Shown: positions 9,601 through 16,571, counted from the first letter of the stretch. The stretch: 26,001 bases of DNA from Pseudomonadota bacterium (GCA_023414975.1 JAEZMI010000204.1:1-26001); one strand, 5' to 3'. Notes: generated by a model from the sequence alone, not told the origin. Translations and numbers: made by a program.

Positions 9601-10182
9601 TGTCGCGCTGCCGGCTGTCCCGGCGGGGGCCGGCGCCACGGCCGGCATGGCCTCGATCGGCTTGGCCCCTTCGGTCGAGATGGCGACGGTCCCCTGCTGG
9701 TCGATGCGCACCGTGACGCTCACACCGACCAGATCCACCCTTTGCGGGCGCATCAGCCAGGGCAGAAGCGTGTCCTGCATCTCCACCTCAGCCCGAGGGG
9801 CGGTCACGATGGTCTCGCCGGCGGCATCGCGCACCACGATGTCGGAGGCCTTCAGCACCATGCCGCCATCGATGCCCCGCTCACCCGAGATGGCGCCGAT
9901 CTGCACCGTCTGGCCGGGGCCGAGCCGCGCCTCCAGCGCCCGCTCCACATAGGGACGGGCCATGTCGACCGTAAGAATGCCGAAGAGGAAGAGACCGTAG
10001 ACGAGACCGGCCATCAGAAGGACGCCGGCGCAGACGCTCCCCGCCGACCAGCCGCACACGCGCAGCCAGCGCCGGCGCCTCCGCGAGGGCGGCACGGCGC
10101 AAACCTTGGGTACGCGGCGCAGACGCGGGCGCTTGCCTGCCTGTCGTTCTGCTGCGCCCCTGCGCCTCGTCGTCCCGTCCAT
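6664..10182 (-). CDS. AsmA/YhdP-like large envelope protein (DUF3971 / AsmA2 type), 1172 residues
   Basis: A single long protein anchored in the inner membrane, with almost all of its mass in the periplasm. The first 43 residues are Arg-rich, followed by one transmembrane helix at about 45-72 (VCAGVLLMAGLVYGLFLFGI). The rest is repetitive beta-strand sequence with many Gly, Asp and Val residues, and ends in the AsmA-like C-terminal block (SIGSTFDGSMDFAADRIAVRGTYVPAYGLNNLFSRVPVLG). E. coli YhdP (1266 residues) has this architecture. YhdP, TamB and YdbH are known bridge-like proteins for phospholipid transport to the outer membrane. Assignment to that role here is inference from architecture. 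A Pro/Ala/Gly-rich linker lies at roughly 180-205. It is convergent with tyrS and divergent from bcp, and appears monocistronic. Confidence 0.85.
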   Translation of the reverse strand: MDGTTRRRGAAERQAGKRPRLRRVPKVCAVPPSRRRRRWLRVCGWSAGSVCAGVLLMAGLVYGLFLFGILTVDMARPYVERALEARLGPGQTVQIGAISGERGIDGGMVLKASDIVVRDAAGETIVTAPRAEVEMQDTLLPWLMRPQRVDLVGVSVTVRIDQQGTVAISTEGAKPIEAMPAVAPAPAGTAGSATPAPGGPATSEASLFPLSLPVLATLARGFDKGGLDGGSLDQVGLKGGTLIVRSEASGRQWTFSDIDLSVSRREGGGMAFDMKSGGTDGPWSARADMGALVDGRRSFSLEVRDLAPRDLLIAAGKAADGIHATSPLSVDFTSDIDATGLVLAASGRLVAGAGELQFGHDDGGRMVIDEAVAAFHLDASRRQIVLETLSTQAGPFALAVAGRITPPQTPDGVWRMEAEKSSASFAGGGPHAEKEPPFVLDNNQIALSYDVAKKLVAIDKGVLRGASGGVDLGGSLDLGAAEPALGLKMVATPMSASALKRLWPVLAAPEVRKWVYDNVVSGDVQTAAISFLAPLSSIGNKLNPLPDDAMSIAITGTNGVFKAVPSMPLIRGADIAVHASGRASQVTATDAYMESPAGRRLNLPQGVFDVPDTTMEKPAAKVQFALEGPAAAAVELANLSPLHVSAEERLDPAMIQGNISSNAQVNVRLSDHIAPSDVDYAFDATLTDFGAEKVVMDQKLEDGTVKVFVTPVQTVLRGDGKISGAPASFEYSRPSEGNPTFTLAANLDDAARERLGLDLGGMSGTMGVKLAGTIGPKSKSVDVDIDLTGVRLVELVPGWSKPAGKAARLTAKATLTGKGTRLDDLVITGQGVNIRGTIDLDPKAALVSANLPTFQLSDGDKASVKAEMVDGATKITVRGEVIEARAFLKSLMEAPVAGNRNEKPADIDLDVNLGVVVGNNGETMRQAVLKLSRRNGDLRAFSLGGLVGREGGVNGELLARDRGRPLLRVTTNDAGALLRFVNLYPRIYGGDLWIEVDAPRGDGAAQAGVVNMRDFVIRGESGLDRLIAAAPASQRDGRLTPGGSIAFRKLQVDFVRTAEQLDIKDGAIWGPSIGSTFDGSMDFAADRIAVRGTYVPAYGLNNLFSRVPVLGFFLGGGPNEGLVGVTYEIVGPLSGPTLRINPISAVAPGFLRKIFEYRQAPDPTPPAVIPSR

Positions 10183-10294
10183 CTACCGCCCGAATCTCCA
10201 CTCGCGGTATAATGCCCGCGCCCCGGCTCTACCGCGACATCCTGTCGGTAACTTGTCGGCCCCGATCCACGCCTGAGGCTGGTTCGTAACAAGC

Positions 10295-10344
10295 ATGGCC
10301 GCTGAGATGGCCGCCGAGACAGGGCCGCCGAGACATGGCCGCAC
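10295..10344. repeat. Degenerate short tandem repeat upstream of bcp
   Basis: About four copies of a 12-14 nt unit reading ATGGCCGCCGAGAC or close variants occur in tandem, in the 210-nt gap between the AsmA-like gene and bcp and ending about 50 nt before the bcp start. They form no long open frame. The rest of this gap shows no promoter I would defend. Confidence 0.55.
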
Positions 10345-10392
10345 GGCACCGAACATGCGGCATCGCCGCAAAAGCTGACGAAAGGAAGGCAG

Positions 10393-10860
10393 ATGACCAC
10401 CCTTGCTCCCGGCAATCCCGCTCCCGAGTTCACACTCGTGTCCGACACCGGCGAAACCCTGAGCCTCGCCGGCTGCCGTGGCCGCAAGCTCGTGCTCTAT
10501 TTCTACCCCAAGGCGGGCACGTCCGGCTGCACGGTGGAGGCGCACGACTTCAACAGGCTGAAGCCGGAGTTCGATGCCGCGAACACGCTGGTGGTGGGCG
10601 TCTCGCCGGACCCGGACAAGGCCCTCGCCAAATTCCGCAGCAAGGAGGGGCTTACCTTCCCGCTCGCGGGCGACGAGGCCCATACCATGCTCGAAGCCTA
10701 TGGCGTATGGGCCGAAAAATCGATGTACGGCAAAAAGTACATGGGCGTCGAACGCTCCACCGTGCTGATCGACGCGGACGGCAAGATTGCGCGGGTCTGG
10801 CCGAAGGTGAAGGTCGCCGGCCATGCCGAGGAAGTTCTGGCGGCCGCGAAGGCGCTCTGA
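10393..10860 (+). CDS. bcp: Thioredoxin-dependent peroxiredoxin, Bcp/PrxQ family
   Basis: Reduces hydrogen peroxide and organic hydroperoxides in the cytoplasm. The 155-residue product has the peroxiredoxin active site P39-x3-T43-x2-C46 in YFYPKAGTSGCTVEA, the conserved Arg121 in GVERSTVLID, and the Bcp length. Its oddity is that the resolving cysteine, which many Bcp proteins carry five residues after the peroxidatic one, is replaced by His51. The alternative resolving position seen in some Bcp proteins, about 36 residues further on, is also not Cys. The only other cysteine is Cys28. It may therefore work as a 1-Cys enzyme or use Cys28 (inference). An AAGGAAGG Shine-Dalgarno supports the start. 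It is divergent from the AsmA-like gene and followed on the same strand by the DUF3829 gene. Confidence 0.94.
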   Translation: MTTLAPGNPAPEFTLVSDTGETLSLAGCRGRKLVLYFYPKAGTSGCTVEAHDFNRLKPEFDAANTLVVGVSPDPDKALAKFRSKEGLTFPLAGDEAHTMLEAYGVWAEKSMYGKKYMGVERSTVLIDADGKIARVWPKVKVAGHAEEVLAAAKAL

Positions 10861-10968
10861 GGCGAGGCGGGGATGGGCGCCCTCGACCGCCAGCCGGCTT
10901 GATGGCTCGAGGCTGTGCGCTACCTGATTGAGGCAGCTCATCCAGCCAACCTCAAACGAGCGAAATCT

Positions 10969-11871
10969 ATGAGCCTCCTTCGAATCTTCCTGCTTGCGGC
11001 GGGCTGCGCGCTGCTCTGCCCCGTCGCGGGCAGTGCTTTGGCCCAGCTGTCTCCCCTTACCCAGAAGCTCAACGCCTATATCGGGTGCATCAACCGTCTT
11101 TCCGAACGCTCCTACGACACCCGCGATCGCTACTTCAGCTGGGTCGGCAAGAAAGGGCCGACCGGCAAGGAGCGCATCATCTACGGCACCTACACGATCT
11201 ATGACACGTCCGGCTGCAGGCGGGATGTCGAGGCCGCCAACGCGCTTGAGCCCCATGAGCCTGACCTGGAAAATGCCGCCACCGCCTATGTGGAGGCCGT
11301 CACCGCGCTGGAGCCGCTGCTGAAGGAGACCAACGACTATTACGAGCAGGAGGATTACAAGGAGGACAAGATGGCCAAGGGCAAGGCGCTGCATCCCCGG
11401 CTGGTCGCCGCTTGGGATGCGTTCGCCGCGGCCGACCAGACGCTGCGCGACCGCGTGGAGGCGATCCAGGACAGGGCCGCCGTCGAGAACCTTGCCGAGA
11501 TCGAGAAATCAGAAGGCCGAAAGGCCCGCTATCACATCGAGGCGTTGATGATCAGCGCCAAGCGCCTGATGCGTCTCCAGACCGCGGACAAGCCGGACCT
11601 CGCCAAGATCACTGAGGCTCTCGCCGACTATGAGAAACTCACCAAGGCCACCGAACGTTATGGCGGGTCGCAGTTCATCGGTGAGGCAAAGGAACTTCTC
11701 GTGACGTCCAAACAGCTGATGCGCCGCGTCCGCGACAAGGTTCCCTACAGCAACGGCGACAAAATGATGCTGAACGCCGGCAGCGGCTGGATGGTGGAAG
11801 GCTCCGTCCCCCGGCTGACGCGCGACTACAACGACCTGGTGGACAGCTACAACATGGGTCGCCAGCATTGA
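10969..11871 (+). CDS. YiiG/DUF3829-like exported protein
   Basis: A 300-residue envelope protein of unknown function. Counted from the ATG at 10969 it has a signal peptide, MSLLRIFLLAAGCALLCPVAGSALA, with likely signal peptidase I cleavage before QLSPL. The mature start, QKLNAYIGCINRLSERSYDTRDRYFSW, is the hallmark of DUF3829 (E. coli YiiG). The rest is helical and highly charged, with YYEQEDYKEDKMAKGKALHP in the middle, and two mature cysteines (Cys in IGCIN and in TSGCRRD) could pair. An in-frame GTG at 10915 would add 18 residues in front of the signal peptide and is less likely. E. coli YiiG is a lipoprotein; here LAAGC falls very early in the hydrophobic stretch, so I favour a soluble periplasmic protein. 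It is convergent with prfB. Confidence 0.82.
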   Translation: MSLLRIFLLAAGCALLCPVAGSALAQLSPLTQKLNAYIGCINRLSERSYDTRDRYFSWVGKKGPTGKERIIYGTYTIYDTSGCRRDVEAANALEPHEPDLENAATAYVEAVTALEPLLKETNDYYEQEDYKEDKMAKGKALHPRLVAAWDAFAAADQTLRDRVEAIQDRAAVENLAEIEKSEGRKARYHIEALMISAKRLMRLQTADKPDLAKITEALADYEKLTKATERYGGSQFIGEAKELLVTSKQLMRRVRDKVPYSNGDKMMLNAGSGWMVEGSVPRLTRDYNDLVDSYNMGRQH

Positions 11872-11888
11872 GGCGAACATTTTGAACA

Positions 11889-11922
11889 GGCGGACGGCAG
11901 AACACGCTGCCGTACACCCGCC
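11889..11922. terminator. Hairpin between the convergent DUF3829 and prfB genes
   Basis: A 7-bp perfect stem (ACGGCAG / CTGCCGT, 6-nt loop) is extended by GGCGG / CCGCC with a 4-nt bulge. It fills most of the 56-nt gap between two convergent stop codons. Only a short, interrupted T-rich tail follows on the minus strand, so it is a weak intrinsic terminator at best. Confidence 0.45.
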
Positions 11923-11927
11923 ATTAC

Positions 11928-13058
11928 TCAGTCCACGTCGTCGATGCTCGCCGGGCCGCCGCCATAGGCCCGCTGAGCGAGCGCGGCTTCCATGAACGGG
12001 TCGAGGTCGCCGTCCAGCACCTCCTGCGGCGTGCCGGAGGTTACGCCGGTGCGTAGATCCTTCACCAGCTGATAGGGCTGGAGCACGTAGGAGCGGATCT
12101 GGTGGCCCCAGCCGATATCGGTCTTGGCGGCCTGTTCGGCGGCGGCCTGCGCCTCGCGCTTTTTCAGCTCCATCTCATAGAGCTTGGCGCGCAGCATGTC
12201 CCAGGCGGTCGCGCGGTTCTTGTGCTGCGAACGGTCGCCCTGCGCCACCACGGCGATGCTGGTCGGAATATGCGTCAGCCGAACCGCCGATTCGGTCTTG
12301 TTGACGTGCTGACCGCCCGCGCCGCCGGAACGCATCGTATCGACGCGCACATCCGATTCCTTGATGTCGACGACGATACGGTCGTCAATCACCGGATAGA
12401 CGTCGATGGAGGCGAAGGAGGTCTGGCGGCGGGCGTTCGAATCAAAGGGCGAGATGCGCACGAGGCGGTGCACGCCGCCTTCCGTCTTCAGCCAGCCATA
12501 GGCGTTGTGGCCCTTCACCAGAATGGTCGCCGATTTGAGGCCCGCGGTTTCACCCGCCGATTCTTCGATCAGCTCGACCTTGAAGCCACGCCGCTCCGCC
12601 CAGCGCGTGTACATGCGCAGCAGCATCAGCGCCCAGTCCTGACTGTCCGTGCCGCCGGCACCGGCGTGGACTTCCAGATAGCTGTCATTGGCGTCCGCCT
12701 CGCCGGAGAGCAGTGCCTCCAGCTGGCGGCGGGCGACCTCCGCCTTCAGGCGCGTCAGCGCGGCGGCGGCCTCATCGACAATGCTCTCGTCGCCCTCGGC
12801 CTCGCCCAGCTCGATCAGTTCGACATTGTCCGAGAGTTCACGGGTGATGCGCTCCAGCGCACCGAGGCCGTCTTCCAGCGTGCCGCGCTCCTGCATGAGC
12901 TTCTGCGCGCGCTCGGGGTCGTTCCACAGGTTGGGATCCTCGGCGAGCGCGTTGAGCTCGGCGAGGCGGGCCTTGGAACGGTCGAAATCAATGTGCTGCC
13001 GCAGCAGGGAGGCGGCTTCGCGGATTTCGTCGACGCTCGCAGCGAGCTCGGCGCGCAT
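11928..13058 (-). CDS. prfB: Peptide chain release factor 2
   Basis: RF2 releases nascent peptides at UGA and UAA stop codons. The 376-residue product has the stop-codon-reading SPF motif at 203-205 (RISPFDSNARR), the catalytic GGQ at 248-250 in RSGGAGGQHVNKT, and the conserved tail DIGWGHQIRSYVLQPYQLVKDLRTG. It is one continuous frame. Where E. coli prfB has the programmed +1 frameshift (codon 26, CUU UGA C), this gene reads ATT GAT TTC (Ile23-Asp24-Phe25) with no upstream Shine-Dalgarno-like stretch, so the autoregulatory shift is absent. A good minus-strand promoter lies 40-66 nt upstream of the start. In related genomes prfB usually follows mrcA directly; here a plus-strand gene lies between them. 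Confidence 0.97.
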   Translation of the reverse strand: MRAELAASVDEIREAASLLRQHIDFDRSKARLAELNALAEDPNLWNDPERAQKLMQERGTLEDGLGALERITRELSDNVELIELGEAEGDESIVDEAAAALTRLKAEVARRQLEALLSGEADANDSYLEVHAGAGGTDSQDWALMLLRMYTRWAERRGFKVELIEESAGETAGLKSATILVKGHNAYGWLKTEGGVHRLVRISPFDSNARRQTSFASIDVYPVIDDRIVVDIKESDVRVDTMRSGGAGGQHVNKTESAVRLTHIPTSIAVVAQGDRSQHKNRATAWDMLRAKLYEMELKKREAQAAAEQAAKTDIGWGHQIRSYVLQPYQLVKDLRTGVTSGTPQEVLDGDLDPFMEAALAQRAYGGGPASIDDVD

Positions 13059-13095
13059 GATCGGACACTCTCGAAAGGACGTGAAAAGGCGGCGG

Positions 13096-13124
13096 AAAAT
13101 AGAAAGCTTGGCGCAGGCTGTAAA
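13096..13124 (-). promoter_or_regulatory. Candidate sigma70-type promoter of prfB
   Basis: On the minus strand TTTACA (13119-13124) and TATTTT (13096-13101) are separated by exactly 17 nt, giving a leader of about 30 nt before the prfB ATG. The AT-rich -10 stands out in this GC-rich region. It implies that prfB is transcribed on its own rather than from mrcA. Confidence 0.55.
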
Positions 13125-13151
13125 CGGCTGCGCCCGGTTTGGCCATCACGG

Positions 13152-13192
13152 CATGGAGAACATGCCATGGAGAACACGCCATGCAGACATGC
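13152..13192. repeat. Three tandem copies of a 14-bp unit between prfB and the GST gene
   Basis: Units CATGGAGAACATGC, CATGGAGAACACGC and a shortened CATGCAGACATGC follow each other without spacer. Starting 2 nt earlier, at 13150-13166, there is also a perfect inverted repeat, GGCATG / CATGCC with a 5-nt centre. The repeat lies within the 300-nt gap between divergent prfB and the GST-like gene. Apart from the two candidate promoters I see nothing else in that gap. Confidence 0.7.
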
Positions 13193-13296
13193 ATCGCGAT
13201 GGACGTGGCAGGCGCGCGACGGGAGCGGATTCAACCCGTCGGATCGGCAGACCACCTGCTTCGCAATCGCGGGGCGCATTGACCGAGGCGCGTGCA

Positions 13297-13326
13297 TTGC
13301 CAGCGAGCGTGCCTGTGCACTAGGCT
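13297..13326 (+). promoter_or_regulatory. Weak candidate promoter of the GST-like gene
   Basis: TTGCCA (13297-13302) and TAGGCT (13321-13326) with 18-nt spacing, about 33 nt before the GTG start. The -10 match is poor, so confidence is low. Confidence 0.3.
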
Positions 13327-13358
13327 CATCCCCCCGCGCTACCTTCAGGAACAGGCTC

Positions 13359-13976
13359 GTGCACCTCATCGGCATGCTGGATTCGCCCTATGTCCGCCGG
13401 GTAGCGGTATCTCTGCGCCTGATGGACCTGCCCTTCACCCATGAAGCCGTGTCGGTGTTCCGTCATTTCGACCGTTTCGCGGGCATCAATCCGGTGGTGA
13501 AGGCACCGACGCTGGTGACGGATGACGGCATCGTCCTCATGGAATCCACGCTGATCCTCGAACATGCCGAGAAGCTGGTGGCGCCGGCGCGTTCGCTGCA
13601 GCCTGCCGGCATCGCCGAGCATGCGCGCGGTCAGCGCATCATCGGGCTGGCCCTCGCCGCCTGCGAGAAGGCGGTGCAGATCGTTTACGAGCGCGAGCTG
13701 CGGCCGTCGGACAAGCAGCACCAGCTCTGGGTCGACCGCGTTGTCGGCCAGCTTGCCGCGGCCCTGCGCCTGCTGGAAGCGGAACTGGCGGGCCGCGACG
13801 GATGGCTGTTCGGCGCGCGGCCGATGCAGCCGGACGCCACCGCCGCCGTCGCCTGGACCTTCATCCGCCATATGGTGCCGAACCATCTGGCCGAGGGCGC
13901 CCACCCGGCGCTGGCGGCGCATACGGCACGGGCGGAGGCGCTTGACGCCTTCGCGGCCTATCCGCACGAGGGCTAG
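13359..13976 (+). CDS. Glutathione S-transferase-like protein, GTG start
   Basis: A 205-residue soluble protein with a thioredoxin-like N-terminal half, VHLIGMLDSPYVRRVAVSL, containing the SPYVRRV segment of many bacterial GSTs (Ser9 at the glutathione-activating position). The cis-proline and substrate region follows (NPVVKAPTLVTDDGIVLMESTLILEH; the Glu-Ser pair binds the glutathione gamma-glutamyl group), then an all-helical C-terminal half. The substrate is unknown. The start is GTG at 13359: an AGGA Shine-Dalgarno lies 8 nt upstream, and this start restores the usual first beta-strand that an ATG at residue 6 would cut away. The frame stays open far upstream, but that part is antisense to prfB and not coding. 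The gene lies on the opposite strand between prfB and mrcA, which are usually adjacent. Confidence 0.88.
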   Translation: MHLIGMLDSPYVRRVAVSLRLMDLPFTHEAVSVFRHFDRFAGINPVVKAPTLVTDDGIVLMESTLILEHAEKLVAPARSLQPAGIAEHARGQRIIGLALAACEKAVQIVYERELRPSDKQHQLWVDRVVGQLAAALRLLEAELAGRDGWLFGARPMQPDATAAVAWTFIRHMVPNHLAEGAHPALAAHTARAEALDAFAAYPHEG

Positions 13977-13985
13977 TTCCCGGCA

Positions 13986-14007
13986 GGGCTCCCATTCACC
14001 GGAGCCC
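13986..14007. terminator. Hairpin between the convergent GST-like gene and mrcA
   Basis: Arms GGGCTCC / GGAGCCC (7 bp, all but one pair G-C) with an 8-nt loop sit in the 42-nt gap between two convergent stop codons. No T-run follows on either strand. The position suggests transcript ends, but the mechanism is uncertain. Confidence 0.45.
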
Positions 14008-14018
14008 GCCTGGAAACC

Positions 14019-16457
14019 TCAGTACAGGCCGCCCGTGCCGCTCCCGCCGATGGCCCGATCCGCCTCCGGCGACACGCCGATCGGGTTGCCGGAGGTATCG
14101 GTCGCACCAATGATCGAATAGCTGTCCGGCGGCGCGGTGCCCGGCTTGAAGGCTTCGAGGATCGACCCCTCGCCCGGCCCGGCGCGCAGGCCGCTCTTGG
14201 GGTTGATGCGGATCAGCTTGATGCCCGGCGGCACGCGGAACGGCACGGCGGGGCGATCAGCCAGAGCGACCTTGAGGAAGTCGCGTACGACAGGGGCGGC
14301 GATCAGACCGCCGGTCGAGCCCTTGCCCATCGGCTTGGGCTGGTCGAAGCCGAGATAGACGGCGACCACGATGTCCGGCGTGTAGCCGACGAACCAGGCG
14401 TCCTTCTCGTCATTGGTGGTGCCGGTCTTGCCGGCCACCGGCTTGCCCAGCTCCTTGAGCGCCGTTCCGGTGCCGCGCTGCACGACGCCTTCGAGCATCG
14501 ACGTGACCTGATAGGCGGTCATCGGGTCGAGCGCCTGTTCGCGCCGGTCGATCAGCGTCGGCTCGGGCTGGTTCTGCCACTGCGCCGCGTCGCATCCGCG
14601 GCATTCCCGCTCGTCGTGCTTGTAGATGGTCTTGCCGTAGCGGTCCTGAATACGGTCGATCAGCGTCGGCTTGATGCGCTTGCCGCCATTGGCGAAGATC
14701 GAATAGCCGCCCGCCATCCGCATCGTCGTCGTCTCACCGGCGCCCAGCGACATGGACAGCACCGGCAAGAGATTGTCGGTGATGCCGAAACGCTTGGCGT
14801 ATTCCACGACCGTCGGCATGCCGAGATCGTTGGCGAGGCGCACCGTCATCACGTTACGGGACTGCTCGATGCCGAAGCGCAGCGTCTGCGGGCCGTAGAA
14901 TTTGCCGGAGTAGTTTTCCGGCCGCCACGTCGCCTGCCCGGCCTGGTTGAGCTCGAACGGCGCGTCCATGATGACGCTGGAGGGCGTGTAGCCATTGTCG
15001 AGCGCGGCCGCATAGACGAAGGGTTTGAAGGACGAGCCCGGCTGGCGCTTGGCCTGGGTGGCGCGGTTGAACTGGCTTTCGTCGAAGGAGAAGCCGCCGA
15101 CCATGGCGAGCACGCGGCCCGTCCACGGGTCCATGGCGATCAGGGCGCCCTCGATGCGCGGCTGCTGGCGCAGGCGCCACTGGTCCGGCTTGCCCGGCAC
15201 CTGCTCGACATAGACCACGTCGCCCGGCTTCAGGATGCTGGCGACGCCGCCCTTGGCACCGCGCACCGCCCATTTCGCGCCATCGGCGGTGATGACGCCG
15301 ACATCGCGCTGGGAAGTGAGCACGCCCGAGCGGTCACGCTGAGGCTGAAGGCCGATGCGCGCGCCCTGCGCGTCCGATTCGAGCACGACGGCGAGACGCC
15401 AGGGAATGTCGGTGAAGGTGCGCACATCGGCGAGGCGCGCGCCCCAGTTGCCGCCGGTGTCGATCCGGTTGACGACGCCATGCCAGCCGCGCTGCTCGTC
15501 ATAGCGCGTCAGGCCCGCCAGCAGCGCCTCCTTGGCGACCTGCTGCAGCTTCGGATTGAGCGTGGTGCGGACCGAGAGACCGCCGCCATAGAGCTTGTCC
15601 TCGCCGTATCGCTCGAATATTTCGCGACGGACTTCCTCGGCGAAATACTCGGCGGAGAAAATGTGCGCGCCGGTCGGGCGCACCACCACGGAGAGGTCCG
15701 TCGCCTTGGCCTCGGCAGCCTGCTTTTCGGTGATGTAGCCATTCTCGGCCATGCGATCGATCACCCAGTTCCGGCGCTCGACCGCGGCCTCGTGGCGGCG
15801 GAAGGGATGATAGTTATTCGGGCCCTTGGGCAGGGCGGCGAGATAGGCGGCTTCGGCGATCGTCAGTTCCGACACGGACTTGTCGAAATAGAGCAGCGAC
15901 GCCGCCGCCACACCGTAAGAGCCGATGCCGAGATAGATCTCGTTCAGATAGAGTTCGAGGATCTTGTCCTTGGAATAAGCCCGCTCGATGCGCAGCGCCA
16001 GCAGCGCTTCCTTGATCTTGCGGTCGAAGGACAGCTCGTTGGTGAGAAGGAAGTTCTTGGCGACCTGCTGGGTAATGGTCGAGGCGCCCTGCGGCCGGCG
16101 GCCGGAACCGTAATTCTGCGCGAAGGCGTAGACCGCGCGGCCGATGCCGGTCACGTCGATGCCGCCATGGGAATAGAAATTCTTGTCCTCGGCCGAGATG
16201 AAGGCTTCGAGCACCAGCTTGGGAATGTTCTGGATCGGCAGGTAGAGGCGCCGCTCCTTGGCATATTCGGCGACCAGCGAGCCGTCGGCCGCGTGGACGC
16301 GGGTCATCACCGGCGGCTCATAGTTCTGCAGCTGCGAGTAGTCGGGCAGATCCTGCGAGAACTTCCAGACGAAGTACCCCGCGACCGCGCCGCCGACGAC
16401 GAACAGAATAGTGCCGAGGGCGAACAGAAAGCCCAAGAACCGCAGAAGCAGCCGCAT
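14019..16457 (-). CDS. mrcA: Bifunctional penicillin-binding protein 1A (class A PBP)
   Basis: Polymerises glycan strands (GT51) and cross-links stem peptides (transpeptidase) on the periplasmic face of the inner membrane. From the ATG at 16457 the product is 812 residues. It begins MRLLLRFLGFLFALGTILFVVGG, a single N-terminal transmembrane anchor. The transglycosylase Glu90 lies in SAEDKNFYSHGG, with QGASTITQQVAKN and LNEIYLG following. The transpeptidase has the S475-S-F-K478 tetrad in RQPGSSFKPF, S533-R-N in EQSRN, and K677-T-G in GKTGTTNDEKDAWFVGYTPD. The frame is open to 16550, adding 31 residues, but the shorter start has a better signal anchor and an AGAGGG upstream. The gene is 114 nt downstream of amiC on the same strand, so synthesis and splitting of peptidoglycan are probably co-transcribed. 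The C-terminal tail is Gly/Ser-rich. Confidence 0.96.
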   Translation of the reverse strand: MRLLLRFLGFLFALGTILFVVGGAVAGYFVWKFSQDLPDYSQLQNYEPPVMTRVHAADGSLVAEYAKERRLYLPIQNIPKLVLEAFISAEDKNFYSHGGIDVTGIGRAVYAFAQNYGSGRRPQGASTITQQVAKNFLLTNELSFDRKIKEALLALRIERAYSKDKILELYLNEIYLGIGSYGVAAASLLYFDKSVSELTIAEAAYLAALPKGPNNYHPFRRHEAAVERRNWVIDRMAENGYITEKQAAEAKATDLSVVVRPTGAHIFSAEYFAEEVRREIFERYGEDKLYGGGLSVRTTLNPKLQQVAKEALLAGLTRYDEQRGWHGVVNRIDTGGNWGARLADVRTFTDIPWRLAVVLESDAQGARIGLQPQRDRSGVLTSQRDVGVITADGAKWAVRGAKGGVASILKPGDVVYVEQVPGKPDQWRLRQQPRIEGALIAMDPWTGRVLAMVGGFSFDESQFNRATQAKRQPGSSFKPFVYAAALDNGYTPSSVIMDAPFELNQAGQATWRPENYSGKFYGPQTLRFGIEQSRNVMTVRLANDLGMPTVVEYAKRFGITDNLLPVLSMSLGAGETTTMRMAGGYSIFANGGKRIKPTLIDRIQDRYGKTIYKHDERECRGCDAAQWQNQPEPTLIDRREQALDPMTAYQVTSMLEGVVQRGTGTALKELGKPVAGKTGTTNDEKDAWFVGYTPDIVVAVYLGFDQPKPMGKGSTGGLIAAPVVRDFLKVALADRPAVPFRVPPGIKLIRINPKSGLRAGPGEGSILEAFKPGTAPPDSYSIIGATDTSGNPIGVSPEADRAIGGSGTGGLY

Positions 16458-16571
16458 GCGGCCGTGCCCTCTAAAGCTGGGACATGGCCCGCGCGGCGCG
16501 CGGCCCGAGTCCAATGATGTGACGTCGCCCGGGCCCCGTGTGGGGGGCAACTATGGCCGTATCGCGACCGT

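Noticed and set aside
8449..10212. 587-codon open frame on the plus strand
   Set aside because: It lies wholly opposite the AsmA-like gene, and its His- and Arg-rich composition is that of a complementary frame.
10981..11010. Lipoprotein signal (LAAGC) in the DUF3829 protein
   Set aside because: The cysteine comes too early in the hydrophobic core, and a better signal peptidase I site (ALA/Q) follows.
13152..13192. CRISPR-like direct repeats
   Set aside because: The units are 14 bp with no spacers between them; this is a simple tandem repeat.
12102..13358. Upstream extension of the GST-like reading frame
   Set aside because: It is antisense to prfB, and the GTG at 13359 with AGGA upstream gives the normal GST N-terminus.
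14616..16517. 633-codon open frame on the plus strand
   Set aside because: Antisense to mrcA, whose catalytic motifs are all intact.
16458..16550. Longer start for mrcA (31 more residues)
   Set aside because: It would place a polar, Pro/Arg/Gly-rich stretch before the signal anchor; MRLLLRFLGF with AGAGGG upstream fits the family better.
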